Shown here in pieces: positions 57,739 to 64,000 of a DNA stretch of 64,000 nucleotides (position 1 is its first letter; each line of letters starts with the position of its first letter). Location of the stretch: assembly GCA_024236175.1 (NCBI GenBank), contig JACKKY010000001.1:1612001-1676000 (forward strand), read 5' to 3'. This stretch comes from Novosphingobium sp. GTDB taxonomy: Bacteria; Pseudomonadota; Alphaproteobacteria; Sphingomonadales; Sphingomonadaceae. The position numbers and the translations under genes were made by a program. The notes below the pieces were generated by a model. It made no database searches and was not told the DNA's origin. It worked only from the letters and a program-made list of their open reading frames with translations.

Positions 57739-59145
57739 TCAATCGACCGGAACCGGCGCTCCGGTGCCCATGTATTTCGCCAGGCCCCGGTGCAGGTTCG
57801 TGACCTTGCGCTCCTGCCATGGATTGGGAAGGTTTCCCTTGAATCCCCGGGATTTGTAGCCGCGCTGCATCTCGACCATGTTCGAGATGTCCTGCGCGAT
57901 GACCAGCGGCCACTGCTCGAGGTCCTGCTCGAGGTAGGTCCACTCGGTTTCCGGCTCCTCGCCTTCCGGGAAGCGGTCCAGCGCGACCGCCTCGAAGATG
58001 CACTTGTCGGGATCGGTGCCGTAAGGCCGGACCCGGTAGGCGAGCGAGAAGGTCGGCCCCGGGATGAAATTGACGTTGGGGAAGACCGAGAGCGCCAGCC
58101 CGGCAGCCGCGACCTGCGCGTCGCTCAGTTCGGGCCAGTTCACCCCGCGGGCAGCGTCCTCGGCCTTGGCCATTTCCATCCAGCGCTTGTGGACTTCGGC
58201 TGCGGGCGTGCCTTCGGGCAATTCCTCCGGAAGGCGCTGGGCGGTGCGGACCAGCGTTTCGCTGGTGCTGGCGCCGATCGTCTCCCAGTACTCCGCCTGC
58301 ATCTGGGCGATCGTGGTGCGCGGATCGCCTTCGCCCGCGGCCCGGTGGACGCTTGTCTCCACCGCCGAGCCCACGTCCCGGTGCGCCTTGGAATCGAAGC
58401 CGGTCTGCCCATGCAGCCCGAACGCCTTGGAGAAGGAATAGAAGTCGCCGTACTTGATCAGCTGCGGATGCGTGCCCTGGACGTGGTAGGGCTCAAGGAA
58501 GGCCTCGAGCGCGACTTTCCAGTTGCAGTCGAAAATGCCCCAATAGCGGAAGCGGTAGCGCATCTTGTCGAATTCGAACGGGTCGATCAGGGAGGCGATG
58601 GGCTCGAGGTAATCGCGCAGCGAGCCGGCCCCGGCGTCCATGTTGATCCAGATCCAGCCGCCCCAGGTGTCCACCTGGACCGGGGTCAGGCTGGTGCACA
58701 CGCTGTCGAGCGCGCCGTCCCAGTCTTCCCGATCGGGAATGTAGGTCGCATCCCCGTCGAGGCCGAACGTCCAGGCGTGGTAGTTGCAGCCGAACTTCAG
58801 CTGGTTGCCACGGGCACTGTGCGCGCCCTCGGCCTGCTTGACGACGACCGGGCCGCCGCCGGTGTTGTCGCCGACCAGTCGCCGGCCGCGATGCGGGCAG
58901 ACGTTGTGGAAGGCTTTCAGCGATCCGGGCGCATCGCGCACGATCAGGATCGAATCGTGGCAGATATTGTAGGTGATGTAATCGCCGACCTCGCGAAGCT
59001 CTTCGACACGGCCGGCCTGCTGCCAGACCCTGGACCAGAGGCGGTCCGGCTCGGCTTCGGCATATTCGCGGCTGATGAAGGCCTCGACCGGATAGGTGAG
59101 GGCTTCCGACAGCTCTTCCGAGGCGATCTTTTCAGGCTTGTTCAT
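57739..59145 (-). CDS. Rieske non-heme iron oxygenase, alpha-type subunit
   Basis: A 468-residue oxygenase subunit that hydroxylates an aromatic or alicyclic substrate using electrons from a separate reductase. The Rieske ligands are CPHRGRR and CNYHAW, but 34 residues separate them, about twice the usual number. The mononuclear iron site shows EAFLEPYHVQGTH, and the later Asp is likely in DISNMVE. ATG at 59145 follows GGAGG. No beta subunit, ferredoxin or reductase gene is adjacent. Confidence 0.92.
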   Translation of the reverse strand: MNKPEKIASEELSEALTYPVEAFISREYAEAEPDRLWSRVWQQAGRVEELREVGDYITYNICHDSILIVRDAPGSLKAFHNVCPHRGRRLVGDNTGGGPVVVKQAEGAHSARGNQLKFGCNYHAWTFGLDGDATYIPDREDWDGALDSVCTSLTPVQVDTWGGWIWINMDAGAGSLRDYLEPIASLIDPFEFDKMRYRFRYWGIFDCNWKVALEAFLEPYHVQGTHPQLIKYGDFYSFSKAFGLHGQTGFDSKAHRDVGSAVETSVHRAAGEGDPRTTIAQMQAEYWETIGASTSETLVRTAQRLPEELPEGTPAAEVHKRWMEMAKAEDAARGVNWPELSDAQVAAAGLALSVFPNVNFIPGPTFSLAYRVRPYGTDPDKCIFEAVALDRFPEGEEPETEWTYLEQDLEQWPLVIAQDISNMVEMQRGYKSRGFKGNLPNPWQERKVTNLHRGLAKYMGTGAPVPVD

Positions 59146-59225
59146 GCAATCCTCCAACCATTCCCACCGGCTGCTCCGGGCGGGCGGCGACCTGCCCGGA
59201 GCGCGGCATTGTCAGTCCAATGGCA

Positions 59226-61091
59226 TCAGGCCGGTTCCGTGACCTTGTCCGCGGTCAAAACCAGTCCCTCCAGATCGCCGGCGTCGCGCCATTTCTGAAG
59301 CATGTCCTCGAAAGCGTAATAGCCTTCGCCCCAGGGCTCGCCGAAGATGTGGCGCTTCTTGGTCTCGTCACCCTCGTTGTTGAAATAGCTCGGCGTGCAT
59401 TCGTTGACGAAGGTCGAGTTGTCGACCGCGACCGAACGCAGGTGACGGATGTAGGCGTCCTGGGCTTCCTGGCTCGGCTCGACGACGGTCGCGCCGCGCT
59501 TGAGCGCTTCGCCGGCGACGTATCCGATGTGGAAACCCTGATCGATGAACGTCTTGGAATTCGAGGCGTTCGCACCCGCCTGCGTGAAGCCGGTGAAGAA
59601 CATGTTGGGGAAATTGTGCGCCATCATGCCCTGGAACGTCTGGAAGCCCTCGCGCCAGTAGTCGTAGATCGACAGGCCGTCGCGACCTTCGATCACGTCG
59701 ATGCCCCAGCGGCGGTCGAGGTCGTTGGTCACTTCGTAGCCGGAGGCAAGGATCAGGCAGTCGATCTCGTATTCGACGCCGTCATGGACGAAGCCTTTCG
59801 GCGTCAGCCGTTCGAGGCCCTGCGTTTCGGCGACATCGATCAGCGTGACGTTGTCCTGGTTGAAGGCCGGGTAGTAGTCGTCGTTCGAGGCGGGCCGCTT
59901 GCACAGATACCGGTAGTAGGGCTTGAGCGCCTCTGCCGTCTTCGGGTCGTTGACGATGTCGCACCGGTTGCGCAGGCGCTCCATCACCCGATAGTCCATG
60001 ACTTCCCGGCGCCGCGCGAATTCCTCCGGAGTGACGTCCGGCCAGCCTTCGGCTTCGAGTTCGGCATTCACGTTCTTGCTGATTTCGGTCCAGATATCCT
60101 CGACCATGTCCGGTTCGCCCGGGGCAAGCCGTTCCATGGCCGCGTGGTGGAAGTTGCGGATACGCTCTTCCTGCCATCCCGGCTTGAGCGAATCGTACCA
60201 TTCGCGGTCGATCGGGCGGTTGTTGCGCTCGTCGATCGTCGAGGGCGTGCGCTGGACCACATAGGTCTGCTCGGCATATTTCGCGAGATAGGGCACGACC
60301 TGGATCGCGGTCGCCCCGGTGCCGATGATCGCCACCTTCTTGTCGCGCAGTTTGACCAGCGCCGGGTTGCGCCATGAGCCGCCGGTGTAGTCGAAGTCCC
60401 AGCGGGCAGTGTGGAAGATCTTGCCCTTGAACTTGTCGATGCCGGGAATGCCGGGCAGCTTGGGCTTGTTCAGCGGCCCCATCGCCAGCACCACGAAGCG
60501 GGCCTTGATATCGTCGCCGCGATTGGTGCCGACATGCCAGCGGTCGATCTTCGGGTCCCACTTCAGCGTCTTGATCAGCGTGTGGAACAGCGCGTTCTCG
60601 CGCAGGCCGAACGTGTCGGCGATGATCTGGCAGTGATCGTAGATCTCGTATCCGTCGGCGAACTTCTTCGACGGCATGTAGTTCGTATCTTCAAGCAGCG
60701 GCATGTAGACGAGCGAATCGTTGTCGCACTGGATGCCCGGGTAGCGGTTCCAGTACCAGGTGCCGCCGAAGTTGCCGCCGTGGTCGACATTGTAGAAGTT
60801 GTCGATGCCCGCCTTCTTGAGCTGGGCGGCGACCATCATTCCGCAATAGCCCGCGCCCAGGATGACCACGTCGGTCTCGCCGGTGATCGGCTCGCGCGGC
60901 GCGATCGGTGTGTAGGGGTCGACCTCATAGATGTCGGCCCACTTGCCGCTGGCCGAAATATACTGGTCGTTGGCTTCCTTCTTGATCCGGCGATCGCGCT
61001 CCCGAAGGTACTTCGCGTGCATCGCTGGAATGTCGATTTCCTCGGCGGGCGGGCAGTTGGTCGGTGTGTAAATGGACATGTGCATCCCCAT
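59226..61091 (-). CDS. Baeyer-Villiger-type flavin monooxygenase
   Basis: A 621-residue FAD/NADPH monooxygenase that would insert oxygen beside a ketone to form an ester or lactone. The FAD motif GAGYCG is near residue 77, the Baeyer-Villiger fingerprint reads FKGKIFHTARWD (FxGxxxHxxxWD), and the NADPH motif is GTGATAIQ. An N-terminal extension of about 70 residues precedes the FAD domain, as in the cyclopentadecanone- and acetone-monooxygenase group. In-frame ATGs at 61091, 61085 and 61079 are possible starts. An operator-like palindrome lies 18 bp upstream. Confidence 0.93.
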   Translation of the reverse strand: MGMHMSIYTPTNCPPAEEIDIPAMHAKYLRERDRRIKKEANDQYISASGKWADIYEVDPYTPIAPREPITGETDVVILGAGYCGMMVAAQLKKAGIDNFYNVDHGGNFGGTWYWNRYPGIQCDNDSLVYMPLLEDTNYMPSKKFADGYEIYDHCQIIADTFGLRENALFHTLIKTLKWDPKIDRWHVGTNRGDDIKARFVVLAMGPLNKPKLPGIPGIDKFKGKIFHTARWDFDYTGGSWRNPALVKLRDKKVAIIGTGATAIQVVPYLAKYAEQTYVVQRTPSTIDERNNRPIDREWYDSLKPGWQEERIRNFHHAAMERLAPGEPDMVEDIWTEISKNVNAELEAEGWPDVTPEEFARRREVMDYRVMERLRNRCDIVNDPKTAEALKPYYRYLCKRPASNDDYYPAFNQDNVTLIDVAETQGLERLTPKGFVHDGVEYEIDCLILASGYEVTNDLDRRWGIDVIEGRDGLSIYDYWREGFQTFQGMMAHNFPNMFFTGFTQAGANASNSKTFIDQGFHIGYVAGEALKRGATVVEPSQEAQDAYIRHLRSVAVDNSTFVNECTPSYFNNEGDETKKRHIFGEPWGEGYYAFEDMLQKWRDAGDLEGLVLTADKVTEPA

Positions 61092-61108
61092 CGCTGTCTG
61101 GCTCTGAT

Positions 61109-61129
61109 ATAATCAACAGTGTTGTTTAT
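61109..61129. promoter_or_regulatory. Operator-like imperfect palindrome before the Baeyer-Villiger gene
   Basis: Arms ATAATCAACA and TGTTGTTTAT match at 9 of 10 positions around a central G. It lies 18 bp before the monooxygenase start, in A/T-rich sequence suited to a promoter, and resembles TetR-family operators. No TetR gene is in the window. Confidence 0.55.
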
Positions 61130-61165
61130 TACAATCCCGTTTATCAATTCGTTGGCGGGGACACG

Positions 61166-61179
61166 TTGATCTGGGTCAA
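61166..61179 (+). promoter_or_regulatory. Consensus Fnr box in the catabolic intergenic region
   Basis: TTGATCTGGGTCAA is a consensus Fnr/FixK site. It lies between the divergent monooxygenase and amidohydrolase genes, upstream of a region ending in a strong terminator. Confidence 0.75.
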
Positions 61180-61199
61180 ACGCCCTGCCCGGGCACAAT

Positions 61200-61378
61200 C
61201 AGCCGGAGGCGGCCCGATGAGTTTGACGGAAATCAATGTTTGCAGAGGGAGATGCAGCGAAGTTGCAATTCAAGAGATTGTTCAAGGGCCCGGCGCCGGC
61301 AACGCCGCACCGGGTTCCGGCCAAACCGCTTCTCCCCACCTCGAGCGGCTGTCCCTCGTGACCAGCCGCTCTTTTTTT
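61200..61378 (+). ncRNA. Candidate Fnr-linked small RNA
   Basis: About 180 nt between the Fnr box and a perfect Rho-independent terminator, with a possible -10 (CACAAT at 61194). The segment has a GC-rich hairpin region (61290-61315) and a C-rich single-stranded stretch (CTTCTCCCCACCTC, 61329-61342) complementary to Shine-Dalgarno sequences, as in many alphaproteobacterial small RNAs. The 5' end is a guess. A 78-codon frame starting at 61217 runs through the terminator and is less likely to be the product. Confidence 0.5.
61343..61378 (+). terminator. Rho-independent terminator in the monooxygenase-amidohydrolase gap
   Basis: Nine-base perfect arms (GAGCGGCTG and CAGCCGCTC) followed immediately by seven T. 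It terminates a plus-strand transcript beginning in the gap, not a listed protein gene. Confidence 0.85.
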
Positions 61379-61552
61379 GCCCGCGAAAAGGCGTCTCGCT
61401 CACGCCCTGCCATTGCCGCGACGATGAGCCGGACGGGTCCGGACAATTGACGCCGATCAATGGCGGCCAGGCGCATCGCGCCAAGAAGATGCCGGTTACT
61501 GCCATCCATGTCCGGCCGCGGATTGCGACCGGATCGTATTGGGAGACCACCA

Positions 61553-62878
61553 ATGGAAATGAACGATATGGTGATCGTCAGCGTCGACGATCATATCTGC
61601 GAACCGCCGAACATGTTCGACAACCAGCTCTCGGGAGAGCTGCTCGCGAGCGCACCGAAAAACCTGACCGACAAGAACGGCAACAATTACTGGTTCTATC
61701 AGGGCCACATCCGCGGGCTCATCGGCCTCAACGCAGTCGTCGGCCGTCCGTTCGAGGAGTACGGCATGGAGCCGACTTCGTTCGATCAGCTGCGCGAGGG
61801 TTGCTACGACGTCCACGCGCGGATCGACGACATGGACGTGAACGGCATCGCCGCGTCGATGTGTTTCGGCAATTCGATCGGCTTCGACGGGCAGACTTTC
61901 CACAAGGCGCCGGACAAGAAGCTGGCGCTGCGCCACATGCAGGCATGGAACGACTGGCACTACGACGAATGGTGCATGGCCTATCCGGGGCGCTTCATTC
62001 CGATCGCGATCCTGCCGACATGGGATGTCGACGCGACCGTTGCCGAGATCGACCGCTGCGCCAGGAAGGGTTTCCGCACGGTTTCGATGAACGAGAACCC
62101 GACGGTGCAGGGCCTGCCGAGCATTCACAACGACTACTGGGATCCGATCTTCAAGGCGATCGTCGATAACGACATGACGATCGCCCAGCACATCGGCAGC
62201 GGCAATCCGGCGCCCCACGCCTCGATGGAATCGCCGATCGAAGCGTGGATTTCGACGATGCCGATGTCGGTGGCCCAGGGCGTTGCCGACTGGCTCCAGC
62301 TGGAAGAGCTGCAGAAGTATCCGCAGATGCGGATCGCCGTTTCGGAAGGCTCGATCGGCTGGGTCCCCTATCTGATGGAGCGCGCCGACTTCTCCAACTG
62401 GCGGCACAAGGCCTGGACCCGCTCGCGCTTCCAGGACGTCAAGCCGAGCGAACTGATGAAGCGCCACTTCCTGCATTGCTTCCTGTGGGATCCCTATGGC
62501 CTGAAGAACCTGGACGAAGTGGGCGAAGACAACGTGGCCTACGAAGTCGACTACCCGCATTCGGACGCCGTGTGGCCGGATGCTCCCGAGTATCTCTGGG
62601 AGCAGTGCAAGATCCTGACCGACGAACAGATCGACAAGATCACGCACAAGAATGCGATCCGCTTCTTCCGTCACGATGCGCTGTTCGAGAACTACAAGCG
62701 CGAGGACCTGACCGTCGGAGCGCTGCGCGCAAAGGCCGAAGCGAAAGGCGTCGACACCTCGCCCAAGTCGTCCGGCGGGATGAAGCCGACCGACGAGACG
62801 CGGCCGGTGACTTCGGGCGACATCATGGCGATGTCGAAGAAAGCCGCCGAGGAGCGGGCGGTGCCGGAACCGGCCTGA
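61553..62878 (+). CDS. Amidohydrolase-family metal hydrolase
   Basis: A 441-residue amidohydrolase-2 (ACMSD-like) enzyme. The metal motif DDHICEP lies near the N terminus and IAQHIGSGN, VSEGSIGWVPYLMERAD and VDYPHSDAVWPDAP are typical of the family. Members hydrolyse or decarboxylate ring-cleavage products. ATG at 61553 follows GGGAGA. It is followed by a strong terminator. Confidence 0.9.
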   Translation: MEMNDMVIVSVDDHICEPPNMFDNQLSGELLASAPKNLTDKNGNNYWFYQGHIRGLIGLNAVVGRPFEEYGMEPTSFDQLREGCYDVHARIDDMDVNGIAASMCFGNSIGFDGQTFHKAPDKKLALRHMQAWNDWHYDEWCMAYPGRFIPIAILPTWDVDATVAEIDRCARKGFRTVSMNENPTVQGLPSIHNDYWDPIFKAIVDNDMTIAQHIGSGNPAPHASMESPIEAWISTMPMSVAQGVADWLQLEELQKYPQMRIAVSEGSIGWVPYLMERADFSNWRHKAWTRSRFQDVKPSELMKRHFLHCFLWDPYGLKNLDEVGEDNVAYEVDYPHSDAVWPDAPEYLWEQCKILTDEQIDKITHKNAIRFFRHDALFENYKREDLTVGALRAKAEAKGVDTSPKSSGGMKPTDETRPVTSGDIMAMSKKAAEERAVPEPA

Positions 62879-62903
62879 ATCCGATCCGAACGCGAAGACA
62901 TGA

Positions 62904-62932
62904 GGAAGGGGCCGCTGCTGCGGCCCCTTTTT
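62904..62932. terminator. Terminator after the amidohydrolase gene
   Basis: Ten-base perfect arms (AAGGGGCCGC and GCGGCCCCTT, loop TGCT) followed by TTT. It lies 25 bp past the amidohydrolase stop and before the convergent P450 end. Confidence 0.88.
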
Positions 62933-62950
62933 CATTCGCCGGCGGCGTAG

Positions 62951-64000
62951 TCACACGGAAGCCGTATTCCATAACAGGTCCAGCCGCAGGATGCCGTTGT
63001 TGGACGCTCCGGAATGGAGTTCCGGCCTGGTGCCCGGCGCAAGGCCGAATTCCGGGATCAGATCCAGCCAGGCATCCAGCGAGATGGCGATCTCGCGGCG
63101 CGCGAGCAGGGCTCCGGGGCAGGTATGCGGCCCGTTCCCGAAGGCCACGTGCTGCGGATGGGGGCGATGGAAATCGACGGTGAGGGGATCCGGCGTGATG
63201 CGTTCGTCCAGGCCGAACAGGGAATTGGGAATCTGGATCATGTCGCCCGACCGGAAGGCCACGCCCTTGTAGACGCAATCCTCGGTGATGTAGCGCGCCG
63301 TGTTCACCACGCCGTGGCGGCGGATGAGCTCCTCGACGGCGTTGCGCCGCAATTCCGGATGCCTTGCCAGTTCGCTGCAATGATCCGGGTGGGTCGCCAG
63401 GAAACGCCAGATGAAGCCCATCAGCGACGTGAGCGTGTCGAGGCCGCCGAACAGGATGAGGCGCACGAGGCTGAGGATTTCCTCGCTCGAGAGCGGTCTG
63501 TCCCCGATCCGGGCGTGCACCACCGTGCTGATCAGATCATTGCCGGGATGGGCGCGCCGCTCCTCGATCCATCTGGTCATGTAGGCGAGCATCCCGGCTT
63601 GAGCTTCTTCGGCCCGCTTCCGGTCTGCGCCGTGCATGATGGTGTCGGCCAGGCTCACCAGCATTTCCCTGTCGTCGAGCGGCAGGTCGACGACTTTCAG
63701 GAACGCGATGATCGGCAGCTTGCGCGCGAAATCGTCGATGAACTCGCAGGACCCTGAAGGCGCAATCTGTTCCACCAGCTCGCGGGCCTGCGCACGTATA
63801 CCGTCTTCCAGCCTCGCGATGGCTTTCGGCAGGAACGCCGGCATGATGATCCGGCGATAGCCATCGTGCTCCGGCGGATCGGCGTTGGCGGGCAGGATCC
63901 TGAAAACCTGCGCGGACGCTGGAATGGTCATCACGCGCTGGCTGAAGCGGCGATGGTTGGTCTGAATTTCCCTGATGTCTTCTCCGCGCGTGGCGATCCA
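62951..64000 (-). CDS. Cytochrome P450, 5' end cut by window edge
   Basis: At least 349 residues of a soluble bacterial P450; the N terminus lies beyond position 64000. The visible part starts WIATRGEDIREIQTNHRRF and includes the oxygen-binding helix (LFGGLDTLTSLMGF), an RHPELRRNAVEELIRRHG segment and the heme-Cys loop FGNGPHTCPGALLARREI. The substrate is unknown; context with a Rieske oxygenase and Baeyer-Villiger enzyme suggests breakdown of a cyclic hydrocarbon or terpenoid/steroid-like compound. Confidence 0.93.
   Translation of the reverse strand, partial: WIATRGEDIREIQTNHRRFSQRVMTIPASAQVFRILPANADPPEHDGYRRIIMPAFLPKAIARLEDGIRAQARELVEQIAPSGSCEFIDDFARKLPIIAFLKVVDLPLDDREMLVSLADTIMHGADRKRAEEAQAGMLAYMTRWIEERRAHPGNDLISTVVHARIGDRPLSSEEILSLVRLILFGGLDTLTSLMGFIWRFLATHPDHCSELARHPELRRNAVEELIRRHGVVNTARYITEDCVYKGVAFRSGDMIQIPNSLFGLDERITPDPLTVDFHRPHPQHVAFGNGPHTCPGALLARREIAISLDAWLDLIPEFGLAPGTRPELHSGASNNGILRLDLLWNTASV

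Noticed and set aside
61217..61450. A 78-codon ORF with a good ribosome-binding site after the Fnr box
   Set aside because: A perfect Rho-independent terminator with seven T lies inside the frame, so a full-length mRNA is unlikely. The peptide has no recognisable features. A small RNA explains the region better.

Overview
The window is GC-rich, densely coding bacterial DNA with strong third-position GC bias. The gene content points to an alphaproteobacterium, most likely a sphingomonad (Sphingomonadales). Indicators are a CheS-like STAS protein in the chemotaxis locus, an Fnr protein with an alphaproteobacterial cysteine pattern, the ccoNOQPGHIS-hemN order, a dodecin between SnoaL-like proteins, and a Rieske/Baeyer-Villiger/P450 catabolic set. 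The genus assignment is inference. No tRNA, rRNA, CRISPR array, insertion sequence or integrase was seen.

Layout. (1) 1-5200: chemotaxis genes on the minus strand (mcp, STAS protein, cheA, start of a CheW-like gene) with a divergent cheB. This CheB has Asn where the catalytic His should be. (2) 5201-5805: lower-GC spacer with no convincing gene. (3) 5806-12819: a compact type IV secretion locus (VirB1-B2-B3-B4-small ORF-B6-B9-B10) without VirB5, B7, B8, B11 or VirD4. (4) 12959-15925: NADP-type glutamate dehydrogenase, an orphan Pycsar-type (PycTM) membrane effector, and a convergent TPR protein of the CcmI type. (5) 16042-36655: the most unusual region. A plus-strand operon encodes a flavin oxidoreductase/double cyclic-nucleotide-binding/ferredoxin fusion, a heme-b-like membrane protein, an FHA-TM-decaheme protein and a cyclic-nucleotide phosphodiesterase. 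It converges on a minus-strand operon encoding a CHASE2 adenylate cyclase, a multiheme cytochrome, a GlcG/HbpS-type lipoprotein, a beta-barrel porin, a decaheme cytochrome with a C-terminal LVIVD propeller, and a methyltransferase. A TPR/beta-barrel protein and a FecR-domain protein diverge from the cyclase. (6) 36829-39329: EmrA-type adaptor and NodT-type outer-membrane channel without an inner-membrane transporter. (7) 39326-46045: esterase, FixJ-like regulator with a degenerate receiver, two SnoaL-like paralogues flanking a dodecin, a large HAD protein and an SDR. (8) 46158-57136: Fnr, OmpW, then the cbb3 oxidase operon ccoNOQPGHIS, a small Cys-rich ORF and hemN, with an Fnr box before ccoN. 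(9) 57148-64000: thioredoxin 2, then a Rieske oxygenase, Baeyer-Villiger monooxygenase, amidohydrolase and P450 (cut by the window edge). The 460-bp gap at 61092-61552 holds an operator-like palindrome, a consensus Fnr box and a strong terminator that together suggest a small RNA.

How the genes fit together. Region 5 contains a cyclase that would make a cyclic nucleotide, a phosphodiesterase that would destroy it, and a redox protein with two domains to sense it. All three sit within the genes for an apparent inner-membrane-to-outer-surface multiheme electron conduit. I propose a cyclic-nucleotide-gated electron-transfer system; each domain call is well supported, but the integrated function is inference. 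Region 8 is a standard microaerobic respiration module, and the Fnr-type sites at 47799 and 61166 suggest that oxygen control extends into the catabolic region.
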